Source: Falciphora oryzae (Eukaryota; Ascomycota; Sordariomycetes; Magnaporthales; Magnaporthaceae). Taken from it: a stretch of 29,881 nt of DNA. Below the pieces are notes generated by a model. It ran no database searches and was not told the DNA's origin. It saw only the letters and a program-made list of their open reading frames with translations. This document shows positions 10,786-21,263 of the stretch, piece by piece. The stretch spans positions 1 to 29,881 of the forward strand of contig JNVV01000110.1 of NCBI GenBank assembly GCA_000733355.1, in the 5' to 3' direction. The translations under genes were made by a program, and so were the position numbers. Each line of letters opens with the position of its first letter. Within the stretch, counting starts at the first letter, position 1.

Positions 10786-13378
10786 CCAGCTCGTTAAAGA
10801 TACCATCCAGTTCTGGCGAAGCAGGGTGGTTAAGGGATCTTTTCGTTCTTTTTTTAAGCAATGGATATGCCAATTTAATACTTTTACCGGCAAACCTAAA
10901 GCTGGTCGCGTTAAAGCCTTTCGCTAATTTGCGAATAATAACGACGTTATCCGTGCATTCCAAACTGCTGGTTTAACCTTCTAACAGTCGAATGTATTTG
11001 TATTACCATTAATTGCATTCCTTACCTTTCGGCAAAATCTCGTTGGCGTTAGCGCATACCCCCCTTTTAACTAGTTTACCCTTGCCGCTGTGGCCTAGGG
11101 GGATGGACCAGCAGCCGCCAAAAATCTTTGCGATACGTTTTGGATTAGCAACGACCTCGGCTAAACAAATGCCGTTCTCCGCCGGGAAGCGTTTGATTTA
11201 TCCGCGCTCCTCGACTACCTAATGGCTAACGACCGCAGCTATTGGGAATCTTATGGATCCAACCAGCCCTTTTCGCAAGGCTTTACCGACGCACCAGTTA
11301 CTCGTTGCCGCGATAAGAATTTAGGCTTTCGTTTTATAATTGTAAGCATCCTAGCTAATGCTCGCTCGCCAAAGCGGAGCAATTATTTGGCGAAAAGTTT
11401 GGGTATTTACCTATTTAATAGCGGAGTGCCGAAGCCGGTAGTAAAAGTTTTAGCGGGATTGGGGGTTTTTTGTTTATATCGCCAAACAAAGGGGGAGATT
11501 ACGAAGTTGGTGGAGAAAGCTAAAGTACGTATGCCTGTAAAGTAATTTGCTTTTTTATCCATTCCATATTAAATTATATCTTTTGGATAGGTGAATTTGC
11601 GCCGCGTTGCCCGCGACCTTTCACTTGTTGTTGTATACGACAACTTTAACTTTATGGATCGCATCCAAAACCTGGGACATGGACGTACCGATATTATACG
11701 CAACGTTACCACATGTTTATTTATTAGGTGCCCCGACGTAGAACGATATACCCAATCCTAGTGGCGCGTAACTTTGCCTTTTTAAAAGCGATGGCTATTC
11801 GAAATGTTTACGTCGCCTTTTCTTCGCAACCAGCCAGAATATGCCTAGTTCCTGTTCCGCTAACAAATCCTCCACCACCTATTCGATAGATCTACAATCT
11901 CTAACGATTTATATAATAGTGCCGAAAACGCTTTAAAGTTGCGTTTCCCCGAAAAGCTTTTCCTAAAAGTATTACGTGCTTTAACTTAGGTGTTATACTT
12001 TATCCAAACACCGGTTATTATGGAAAATGAAGGCGAGTTTAGCGGAGTTATCCGCATTTACGAACAGCTATTCCAAAAGCTCCTTGGCTTAAAGCCTAAC
12101 GACTTTACCTTCGACTATAACGCCAACCTGGTCCTTGTTTATGGCGATTAAAAGATAGTTTCCTTTATTCAGTATATCCAATCCGCCTAGTTTGAAGCCA
12201 GTTAGCTATTCGACCGCAAATAATAAATACTTCCAATCCCGGCCTTTTTTCATATTAAATTTAATATACTATCCCACATATGGAAAGAATTTAAGCCATT
12301 GGTAAAAATAGACGTAAAAGGATTGGGTCGAACGCAAAAGCTATCCGTTTTAGTACCAAAGTATTACCACGCCATTAGGCTATTCCAAAACGCTTACCGT
12401 GCGCGAATGTTAGCTATGGTTATGTACCAGCTCTAGCAAACCGGTGCTTTAAGCACAATAGCGGAAATTACCCCGTTTATTTTAGTGGAAGCTTTAGCTA
12501 AAATTTTTATCGACGACATCGATAACTTATATTAAAATATCCGAACGGACGCGTTCGGATACTTTGGTAATACCGGCAACTATTTTAATAATAGGGAGAG
12601 CAATATCCTTTTCCGCTTTTAATATAGGTACTTCTATATTATCGAAATACTTTGGGTTGTTGATGAAGCTATTCGAGCCGGTGACTATAGCGTACTCCGT
12701 TAATATATCCCTATACTTACCCTGTTTTTTTACGGCTGCAAAGGCGCTAAAAATTATAGACTACAAATGCTGTATTTAATTTGGCTGTTACGCCTAGAAA
12801 TTACAGCCGAACCGCTAAATACTGCCATTTTCCGGTTTGGATTAGTCCGGTGCACTATTGCCGGACGTGGGTTTAAAGCGGCAGATTTCGCCGTGGAGCA
12901 CATTAACAAAGGCTTTTTTGCGGACATTAAAAGTAACCGCAATTCTACTTACGATATATGGACGACGTTCTAATATTGTGTAGCTTTAGGCCCTATCGCC
13001 GCAATATTACGCGCTATTTTCGAATCCAAATTCGGTATACCTAGGAATAGTGCATATACCGTTGTAAGCACTAAAGTAAACGTGGTGTAATGGGCGTATA
13101 TTTTGGTGAAAAATGGGTGGGGAAATAGTTTCGACCGAGTGAACTAGGACGAGATATTTGACGCCTCGCAGTTGTTTTCTTAGGGGCTTACTAACCTGCT
13201 GAAAAATAAGCTGGATAATTTTAATAAAGCTATAATAAGGCTGGCGAGCGTGCAAAATTAGTAAAGCCTGCTAAAGGCTACCGACGAAGAAGGGATAGGG
13301 ATTGCTAATATAAAAGGTGAAAAATTGTACCCGTTTGGAGGGGTAAAGAGCGATGGCGAGGAGGGGTTAAACGATTAA
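10713..13378 (+). pseudogene. DUF6589-like protein, RIP-degraded, 5' end in gap
   Basis: A single frame of 888 codons without any frameshift, carrying about 28 in-frame TAA/TAG codons and no TGA that I saw. After the acidic repeat come segments VVVYDNFNFMDR (about 11640), VYGD followed by K (12144), FFHIKFNILSHIWKEF (about 12246), FYIIEILWVVDEAIRAGDY (about 12630) and the block AADFAVEHINKGFFADIK (about 12880). The order and wording of these blocks recall the fungal DUF6589 family, whose function is unknown to me; a transposase-like role is only a guess. It is convergent with the helicase at 13496-16030, with 117 bp between the two stops. The family call is from memory and needs a profile search. 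Confidence 0.6.
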
Positions 13379-13495
13379 GTAGGTAGCCGCATAAAAAGTT
13401 TGCATAGGAATGCTGTTAAATAAAGTTGAATGTTTAAATTACAAAGAATTTCAATTTGGGTCCACCTTTAACTTTTGCATTAAAACCGGCGCAAA

Positions 13496-16030
13496 TTATA
13501 CCCGTTTGCGTCTTTTCCTTTAAAATGAAAACCCGTGTCCCTGGCTAGCACTTTTTTCCGGTTGCGATTGTAGCTGTTGGGGCTGCCTCTTTTTTATTAT
13601 AGATTGGCGGTGATGCTTTTAATGCGAAGCAATTCCCCGGCGGTATATACCCTGCACTTTTTCGCGTAGCAGGTCGCTATCTGTTCTTAACTATACGTGC
13701 TATTTTTAATCCCCGAAGTTTTGCGCAAGCGCGCGGATTTGTGGCAAATCCAGCGAGCCCTTTTTCGATTCGATAGCTTTCGCTAAATGGTTTGTTATAA
13801 TATTTTCTATTAAAATTATGCCGGGGAGGGTAAATAGCCGAATGGGATCGGGGTATAGTTTGGTGTTAGCGATACGCTTTAGAACTGTTATTAGCTTTTT
13901 ACGTATAAACTACGGCTTTGTATGCTTTTTAATTTTTACGATTAGTTTGTTTAGTTTGGGAAGAACATCGAGTTTACTAAGTTTATGGGAACATACGTTG
14001 TAGCAATTTTCGGGTGGCACTTGATGTGCTTTTACCTTTTGCAATTAATTAAAATATTCCCGCTGGAAATAAGAGGCATTGACGAAATCGTACATATGAG
14101 GGTGTTCGTTTCGCAATTTAGTTCGTTGTTTAATTTCGGTGGCGGTTTATGGCAAGGGAATAGCGTTTGAGTAAATGCCGAATATGTAGTTCGCGTCGTT
14201 TTAAAATGCTGGCGCTAATGGCTTTTTTTCGATTATTTGGTTTGCGTTAACGGGGGTAAAGTGTGACGTGGAATAGTTTGACGCGGCCGACGCGGCCGAT
14301 GCAGCCGACCCATAGGACGCGTTTGTCGCAATATCATCTTTTAAAGTTGCTATTGATAGGCGTAAATTGCTTGGGGTAAAAGGTGCATGTTGTTGCGGGA
14401 TGCGGCGTTTTTTTTGCGCTAAAATTTTATCGCTTGTGCTTATTATGTCGAAATACCAATAGGGGGCGAAAAAATACCCCGTGCTTCGGCGGTTGCCGGA
14501 ACGGCATGCGCGACCAAATCTTTGCATTAAATCCGTAACATTTTATAAAAGCAGGGCTTTATGTTGTACGATACGCATAACGTTTGGGATATTTATACCT
14601 ATTCCGAAAAAGATAGTAAATAAAATAATTCTAATAGGGGAATTGGCTTTTTGGAATATATTATATATCCGTTTTTGGTCGATAGGCGGTGTAATGAAAT
14701 GGTAAGCAACAATCGTACGATTAGATATTGCGCTGTTAATTTTTCGGCTTTCGAGATATAATATGAGAGCATAGCGGGCTTTTACAAGCTTATTGCGAGA
14801 ATTTATATAAATGATAGTTTTGGGAATCGAGGAAGGTTCGAACCCGGGCAGCATATTTTTTATTAAAAAGAAAAGGCGACGGTAGTCATTTTGTCGTTAT
14901 CCCTTTTCGAGGCATTGCACTACGAAAAAAATTTCCGGCTTATTTATAAATGTTCGAACAATTTGTAGCTGGTTTTTGTTAGGGCTAGGGAATTTAAACC
15001 CCGCGTGAGTAAGGACGAACTGTTCGGCTTTTTAGGTAAATGTTGCTGTACATTTAAAAAACGGGATCGACGTAGGGATCGCGGAGCGGATAAAATAGAG
15101 ATTTGGGTATAAAGTACGGAATTCCTTCTATTAATAAACCGTATAAAGTTCGTCGATAGCGATAAAGGCTATTTGTGTGTTGAATTTGGGGTTGCGAAGG
15201 AAACGAAAGAACCGATGATCGGTAGTTTGCTTTGGTTTAAGCAGAAAATGCGTGTATTTTGCCGGGTTGCTAGGTTTTTATACGTTGTCGGTTTAAAATG
15301 GTAATATATATTAGCTTAGCCCGATTTGCGCTTTTATTGCTCCAATATTTTACATTTTTCGTTAAATGGTTAAATAAAATAGGTTTAGCTTATAGGAACC
15401 CGGTAACGACCTAGGTTTATTTTTCCCCCAATTTATTTAATAGGACGAATTAGATAGTAATATATTAATTCCGGATAATAAATATTGCTTAGAACACGAT
15501 GCTTTTGCTATATCCTGTTTTAGCGATAAGGATAGTATCTTTAAATTTATAAACGATACGTTGGATGCAAGAAATTTGGTCGGGCTTAGGTTTTCGCTAT
15601 GGTATGTGGTGTTCCTGGCCTTTTCGGAGCTAATTTAAAAGTGCCCTGGTAACGGAAGTAATAAATTTACGTTAAAAAAGCGTGTTTTCCGGTTTGTTCG
15701 TGTGGTGGTAGATGTTAAAAATAACGTTCCGGAAGGGGCGGCTTTGATATTGCCTAGTAGCTAACGCGCGATTATTTTCGATTGCGCGTAACGCAAGCGA
15801 TATACCGTCGGCTGTTAAGGCAGGTTCGGAAATGCTTTCCATTAAGTTTTTAGTCCGGTAACCACATAAAGTGGTAAATTAGGAGGTGGTTGTGGAAAGT
15901 TGCGGGAATGATGCTATTTTATCCCTATAAAATAATTTTCGCGTTAGCGATTAGCAATTGCGAACGAAGCGCTTAAGCGGAATAAAAAGTATTTCAGTTT
16001 GGAGTTGAAGCTATTCCCACCTTTAGACAT
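13496..16030 (-). pseudogene. RecQ-like SF2 DNA helicase, RIP-degraded
   Basis: One minus-strand frame runs from an ATG at 16030 to TAA at 13496 (844 codons) with only in-frame stops as damage. The helicase core lies in the middle: THFLLKPKQ (about 15250), IAFIAIDELY at 15143-15172 (DEAH-like box, written DELH in relatives, last residue His-to-Tyr), PKTIIYINSRN (about 14820), RIILFTIFFGIGINIPNVMRIVQ split across motif V (about 14600), and motif VI QRFGRACRSGN at 14527 downward. The C-terminal part has a cysteine motif, PPENCYNVC (about 14000), as in fungal RecQ-type and telomere-linked helicases. Motif I was not found with confidence. The frame is convergent with the DUF6589-like gene and lies inside the direct-repeat pair. 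Confidence 0.78.
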
Positions 16031-16087
16031 TTTTTTATTAATGGATGCGATATGTGGTTGTATAGATATGGCCGAATGTTTAATGTA

Positions 16088-16135
16088 GATTTTTTCAGTT
16101 TGTATGGGGAACATCCCCATAAGAAGGAAAAAATC
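16088..16135. repeat. Inverted repeat upstream of the helicase
   Basis: Arms GATTTTTTC...TATGGGGA and TCCCCATA...GAAAAAATC surround ACA. The inner 8 and outer 9 base pairs are perfect. It lies 57 bp before the helicase ATG and 11 bp before the MITE-like repeat. It could be a decayed transposon end or a regulatory hairpin. Confidence 0.7.
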
Positions 16136-16146
16136 ACCATGTTGTT

Positions 16147-16275
16147 TCAGACGTGATCTTTAAAAAAAGGGCCGGCTTACCGGTACGTGCGCATAGACCA
16201 AATGACTTCGTTGCGCCACCCTACCGAGTCATAGAGCCGCGGTGGGCCGGCCCTTTTTAAATCGATCACGTCTGA
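16147..16275. mobile_element. MITE-like element, 129 bp
   Basis: The ends TCAGACGTGATC and GATCACGTCTGA are perfect inverted repeats. Inside them, AAAAAGGGCCGGC pairs with GCCGGCCCTTTTT, giving nearly 30-bp terminal arms around a 70-bp centre. There is no coding capacity. No TA or longer target-site duplication is visible in the flanks (GTT on the left, GGC on the right), so the superfamily is not assigned. Confidence 0.65.
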
Positions 16276-16288
16276 GGCACTGAGACTA

Positions 16289-16676
16289 GGCTTCCGGTGC
16301 CGCAAGCGATTTTCCGAAAAATTATTTTGTATGGGATTTCCAAAAAATCGACCCACGGCCACCAAACCCATCTCCGCGTTGGGCTTCCAATTTTGACTTG
16401 TGCAAATTGACTCCTGACCAATTCTGTGCAGGGTAGATGTGCAGGGTAGGCGAGTTAGTGCGACCCACAACGGCTGACTTGGGTGCTTAGGCATCCTACA
16501 GGGGCTACAGGCCACCTTTAGGCTTTCGGTAAGCGCTGTAAATGCTGTAAGCCACCCCCGGGTACGCTATAAGCCCTGCCCGCTACTCCTGTGCACAACC
16601 CCACAACAGTACAGGGTAGATAATCTAATAAGGGTAGTACATGGTAGGTTGGGCCTATGCACCCAACCTAAGCTAA
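16289..16676 (+). repeat. 388-bp direct repeat, copy 2
   Basis: Same orientation as 10134-10521, no indels, transitions only. It starts 13 bp after the MITE-like element and ends just before the NLR reading frame. With copy 1 it brackets about 6.5 kb. Confidence 0.92.
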
Positions 16677-17040
16677 ATACATTAGTTCTTTTAACACTAT
16701 TCAATATAGTTAACCATCCTTTTTTATACAAACGCGCCTATGGGCCCCTCATTAAAGCCGACGAAATGGTACTAAACCAGCTGCACGGTTACGCAAAGGG
16801 CTTTACGCTTTCTATTTAGCAATTTGTAAAGGATAGGCTAAAGCCGCCTTTTTAAATGCAAAGCATCCAACAAAGAGACGGAGATGCCGTAGTAACCATA
16901 ACCCGCAATCTTTTATCCAGGGTTATACAAAAGTCCGACACAGTCCTTAACCACGTTATAAAAGGTGTTAAAGGTGGCAAAACGCTAGCTAGGGCCGGCA
17001 ACTAAAAAGACCCTGCGGAGCAGCTAAGCAAATTGTTCGA

Positions 17041-17098
17041 GTAAATAGCTCTGCAATCCAGCTCGTAGCATATGCCCCTATTGCTAACGCCCCGAAAG
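17041..17098 (+). other. Predicted intron 1 of the NLR gene
   Basis: 58 nt: donor GTAAAT, perfect branch motif CTAAC at 17084-17088, acceptor AAAG ending at 17098. Removing it joins frame 2 to frame 0 (phase 2) and links LSKLFD to the conserved pre-NB-ARC segment. Confidence 0.75.
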
Positions 17099-17269
17099 CC
17101 GAATCCAGACTGCTGTTAACGAGGCTAAGCGCCCGCGGCACCACAATATACCGTTTCCGCGCAACGAAGCCCTTATAAAGCGTGGCGGCATCTTTTCAAA
17201 GCTCGAAAAGCTGCTCCCGTCGCGGGCTGAATCGCAAACCGCCGCGTTATAAAGCCTGGGCGGGTCCGG

Positions 17270-17319
17270 GTAAAGCTGCCCCAATCCAAACGTTTGGAAC
17301 AGCGACTAATAAGCAGTAG
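17270..17319 (+). other. Predicted intron 2 of the NLR gene, inside Walker A
   Basis: 50 nt: donor GTAAAG, branch-like ACTAAT at 17305-17310, acceptor TAG at 17317-17319. Splicing restores GGSGKTQIALEYAY exactly, with the glycine before Lys split after its second base (phase 2). An alternative acceptor CAG three bases earlier would add an Arg inside the P-loop. Confidence 0.82.
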
Positions 17320-18161
17320 GAAAACGCAGATAGCGCTCGAATATGCGTACCGCCGGTGGTACAGCGCACCATGTTCGGTTTTCTGGGTGCACGCAAATAA
17401 CGAAACGACGTTCGCGCAGGACTACCAATCAATAGCGAAAAAATTGGGCGTGCTAGCAGATTTCAAAGGCGAAAAGCTGCTGGCGGCTGTACGAGCCCGT
17501 CTCGAAGCCGAGCCTTCCTAGGTGCTCATCTTCGATAACGCTGATAACATCGGATTATTTAGCGCGGGCCGCAAAGCGCCGGGCGGACAGCTTTACCGGG
17601 CGACTAATCACGCACCAAATCTGCACGAGTTCGTCCCGCGGAGCCCTACGGGGACGGTTTTATAGACGAATCGCGACGAGAGGATCGCTAGCAGCCTTGT
17701 TATTGCGTAACGAACGATCAACGTGGCGCGCATGGAGGCAAACGAGGCGGAAAGGCTGCTTAAAACGATAAAAAATAAAGCCATTAACGATACCGAACGG
17801 GACGACGCCTCAGCATTATTTGCCGAATTTAACTAGCTTCCGCTTGCGATTTTATAAGCTGCGGTATATATGCGGCGGACGCAAATTTCGATCGAGGAAT
17901 ATCTATCGAAGTTAAAAAGAGGCAAAAAACGATGGAGGATTTTTTGAAAATTAAAGCCCGACGTTTATCGGAAATACGCGGTATCGAATAGCATTTTGGA
18001 AACGTGGAGCATTTCTATCGAGCATATCCGACAGGAAAACTAAATAGCATATAATATCTTATATATCCTAGCTTTTTTGGACAACCAGAACATTCCTTTG
18101 GAAATGGTAAAAAAAAGTGGCTAAATTTAGTGGTAGCCGGCGAGCAAATAGGCATTCAAAC

Positions 18162-18230
18162 GAGGACGAAAACGATAGCGAAAACGAAAACGACAGCGAG
18201 AACGAAAACGACAGCGAGGACGAAAACGCC
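18162..18230 (+). repeat. Acidic low-complexity repeat in the NLR linker
   Basis: An 18-bp unit repeated about 3.5 times encodes DEND followed by SENEND units between NB-ARC and TPRs. Such a pure Asp/Glu/Asn/Ser linker is not a usual part of this gene family and is probably length-variable. Confidence 0.85.
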
Positions 18231-18556
18231 ATCGATGCGGCCGCACGTTTTCGAAAGTTCTCGTTTTTAAATTTACACACATCCGATTGGGGTCGTGCTT
18301 ATAAAATGCATAAACTGGTGCAAAAGGCCACTCGATATAGCCTAAGCGCGAAAAAGGACGAAGCATATTTTACAAAAGCAGCATTTCGTATTGTTAATAG
18401 CTTGTTTCCGCAAAAGCGATGGGAGCTTTAGGGGGAAGTAGAAAAATACCTTGTGCACGCATAGCAAGTAGGCGGGTAGGCGGAGTTGTGTGGAGAAAAA
18501 AAGGCAGCCGCGTTATTAAGTCGAATATCAAACTATTTGTACGATTGCGGAAGGTG

Positions 18557-20045
18557 GAGAGAAAAGGAGCCAGTTGACGAGAGAGCGTACGGATTTCGGA
18601 AAAGAGTGCTTGGCGACAAATATCCCGATACGATCGGGAGCATGGCTTCATTCGCAACGATATACCACGAATTAGGGAAATATAACGAGGTAAAAAAGAT
18701 ATACGTAGAAGTGCTGGCATTGCGGCGTAACGTGTTCGGCGATAAATATCCCGATACGATCCGGAGCATAGCTTTACTCGCAACGATATACCACGAATTA
18801 AAGAGGTATAACGAAGCAGAAAAAATATACGTAAAGGTGCTAGTACTGCGGCGTAACGTGCTCGGCGACAAACATCCCGATACGATCGGGAGCATAGCTT
18901 TACTCGCATTAATATACCACAATTAAAGGAAATACGATAAAGCAAAAAAAAATATCGGTAAAGGTGCTGGCACTACGGCGTAACGTGTTTAGCAATAAAC
19001 ATCCCGATACGATTTGGAATATAACGGAGTTCGTAACGATATACCACGTATTAGGGAGGTATAACGAAATAGAAAAAATAAAAGTGGAAATGCTGGCATT
19101 ACGGCGTAACGTATTCGGCAATAAACATCCCGATACGATCGGAAGCATAGCTTTACTTGCAACGACATACCATATATTAAAAAAATACGACAAAACAAAA
19201 AAAATATCGGTAGAAATGCTGGCATTACAGCGTAACGTGCTCGGCAACAAACATCCCGATACGATCAGAAACATAGCTTCATTCGCAACAACATACCACA
19301 TATTAAAAAAATACGATAAAACAAAAAAAATATCGGTAAAAGTGCTAGTATTACGGCGTAACGTACTCGGCAATAAATATCCCGATACGATTGGAAGCAT
19401 AGCGGATTTCGCAACGATATACCACGCATTAGGGAAATACAACGAGGCAAAAAAAATAAAAATGGAAATGCTGGCATTACGGCGTAACGTGTTCGGCGAT
19501 AAACATTCCGATACGATCAGGAGCATAGCTTTATTCGCAACGATATACCACGCATTAAAAAGGTACGATAAAAACGAAAAGATATCGGTAAAAGTGCTAG
19601 CATTGCGGCGTAACGTATTTGGCGACAAATATCCTAATACGATCGGGAGCATAGCGGACTTCGCAACGACATACCACGATTAAAGGAGGGATAACGAGGT
19701 AAAAAAAATATACGTAAAAGTGCTAGCACTACAACGTAACGTCTTAGCGACAAACATCCCGATACGATTTAAAGCATAGCGGAGCTCGCAAAAACATATT
19801 ATGTATTAAAAAGGTACGACGAGGACGAAAGGATATCGGTGGAAGTGCTAGCACTGTGGCGTAACGTGTTTGGCGACAAACATCCCGATACGATCCGGAG
19901 CATATACGATTTAGCTATTACCTGGAATAGCTTAGGCCGGTACGATAAAGCATTGGAAATGATGGACGACTGTGTTCAGTTATAAAGCCGCGTGCTTGGT
20001 TCGAATCACCCGCACACGCAGGATTCTTTACGTGTATTGGAACGA
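18557..20045 (+). repeat. Array of about twelve 126-bp TPR-coding repeats
   Basis: Each unit encodes a kinesin-light-chain-type TPR with the wording RRNVFGDKHPDTI and ATIYHALKRY. Consecutive HPDTI positions are 126 bp apart, except for one 127-bp step at 18873-19000 that changes the frame. The central units are close to identical at DNA level, which suggests recent amplification or gene conversion. The last two units diverge, as is usual at array ends. Confidence 0.92.
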
Positions 20046-20171
20046 TAAAAAAGGAAAAACGCAAAGCATTAGCAAAAGGTAGCATATAAATTGGCGCCGG
20101 TAGGCATAATGTTATCCGCTTTTGGTTTCGGAAAAGCCGGTGGTAGTAAATTATCGAGCTTAAAAATATAA

Positions 20172-20525
20172 CAATTATATCCTCGTAAGCGCCGGACATG
20201 CCTTTGCCGTAGTTATAAACTAAAGCTAAATTTAACTAGTAGCGGGTTGGGGTGCAAAATTACGAACAGTAGCAAATTGTGTGGCAATAAACCATAGCGT
20301 TTTGCCGGGACCGGTCGATTATAAAGGTGCGCGGACGCGACATTTTTCCGCGACGGCGCGTTCCGCTACAAAATATCCGCTAGCCCCGCTTTCGTGGGCG
20401 GAAACGCACCCGTCCGAGCTAAAACTAGTGATCGAGCACCTTGCGGTTTAAAGCCCTAGCGGGCACAATGTGTAATAATAGGCAGTCCGAGTGCTCAACG
20501 TACGGGGCCGAAGCCTGTGGGCACG
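20172..20525. other. Unassigned flank between NLR and chromovirus 2
   Basis: No supported gene. The sequence is partly GC-rich after 20330. It is the left-hand target sequence of chromovirus 2 and continues at 27681. Confidence 0.5.
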
Positions 20526-20530
20526 AAGTA
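20526..20530. repeat. Target-site duplication AAGTA, left
   Basis: Identical to 27681-27685 and directly outside the LTRs. Five bases is the usual length for Ty3/gypsy integration. Confidence 0.9.
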
Positions 20531-20710
20531 TGTAATAAACCGGACTACGGGTTGGTCGCCGGTAGGGGTTATAGTAATGTTATTCTGGAAAATGAGGAGG
20601 AGGAAGAGAGGAATTATAAGGAAGGTTGTAAGGCTCCTATATATATACGAGTTGGCTTAGGGGCCACCTTTGAGCTACTATTTCCGTGCCCCAAGCACGG
20701 AACTATAACA
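20531..20710 (-). repeat. 3' LTR of chromovirus 2 (element sense)
   Basis: 180 bp, starting TGTAATAAAC and ending AACTATAACA on the plus strand. It contains TTCCGTGC/GCACGGAA, an 8-bp inverted repeat near its right end. Confidence 0.93.
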
Positions 20711-21263
20711 TAGCCGCCTCTTCCGGGCTCGGCCCCTTGGTTGCTCCGTAACTTCTTCGTTTTTAGTTTATTTTAATATCGCGGGTAGTTCGTTAGTTGG
20801 AAAGTTTTGTGCTATAGTGGGTGTTATTCGATTCCAGGTTGGTTTCGGGGTAGGCGCTTGCGTTTTCCGTGGCTCGGTTTGGACGTGCCTTTCCTTTTTG
20901 TTAGCGGGGGCGGCTCGTTTCCTTATTGCCTCGTAGCTTTTGGTTGCTTCGCTTCTTTCTTTTTTTCGTTATGTTTGCTTGCGTAACTCGCCTGGCTTTT
21001 TTGCGGTTCCGTTACTATTTGCAAAGTTTTCCTTCCCCGCCGTCGTTTCGTTTCCTATTTTTTTTTTCCCAATTCCGGCTTCCCTCCACCCTTTTTTTTA
21101 GGTGTTAACCGACAATCTCCGTCCTCCGACCGTCGCGGCTTCGTTTTCGTTTTATTTCGTTGCTATTTTTTTACGCGGTTGCTTCTTTTTTTTAGCATTT
21201 TCCTCCTTTTATCCCGGCTTTTTTCCGGTGTTAACTTTTTTCCCGATTGGCGCGATTTTTACG
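20711..21263 (+). other. Pyrimidine-rich region upstream of the opposite-strand gene
   Basis: Long C/T-rich runs on the plus strand (about 20870-21260) resemble fungal promoter and 5' leader sequence, which fits a separate plus-strand transcript. No gene is supported: the open frames at 20926-21108 and 21102-21263 translate to Phe/Ser-rich low-complexity text. Confidence 0.45.

Larger units (their letters stand above)
16682..20171 (+). pseudogene. NLR: NB-ARC with tetratricopeptide repeats, degraded, 5' end unclear
   Basis: Fungal NLRs are cytosolic sensors of nonself or heterospecific signals that act through an N-terminal effector domain. The N-terminal region at 16682-17040 is not assigned. 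After intron 1, the NB-ARC begins with IPFPRNEAL (17150). Walker A (GGSGKT) forms only after intron 2 is removed; then come FWVHANNETTF (17381), the Walker B/kinase-2 segment VLIFDNADN (17522), TNRDERI (17664) and the LPLAI motif (17840). An acidic linker and EMHKLVQ-like text (YKMHKLVQKATRY, 18300) precede about twelve 42-residue TPRs and a C-terminal HPHTQDSLRVLER segment (20006). Damage: TAG/TAA at Gln/Trp, plus frame changes at A-runs 18109-18116 and 18944-18952 and near 19677 and 19740. Its start may have been replaced by repeat copy 2. Confidence 0.85.

Noticed and set aside
13818..14170. Plus-strand open frames over the helicase C-terminus
   Set aside because: The minus-strand frame is continuous from 16030 to 13496 and has helicase motifs.
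14831..14846. GGTTCGAACCCGGG, like a tRNA T-arm or B box
   Set aside because: It lies in the helicase frame (PGFEPSS) and no acceptor, D or anticodon arm is found around it.
18909..19652. Long minus-strand open frame over the TPR array
   Set aside because: It is a shadow of the repeated plus-strand codons; the plus-strand translation is clear TPR sequence.
19996..20012. GGTTCGAATCAC, a second B-box-like string
   Set aside because: It is the codons for LGSNHPHT in the last TPR; no tRNA fold is seen.
18600..20040. CRISPR-like regular repeats
   Set aside because: The 126-bp units are protein-coding TPRs without unique spacers, in a fungal genome.
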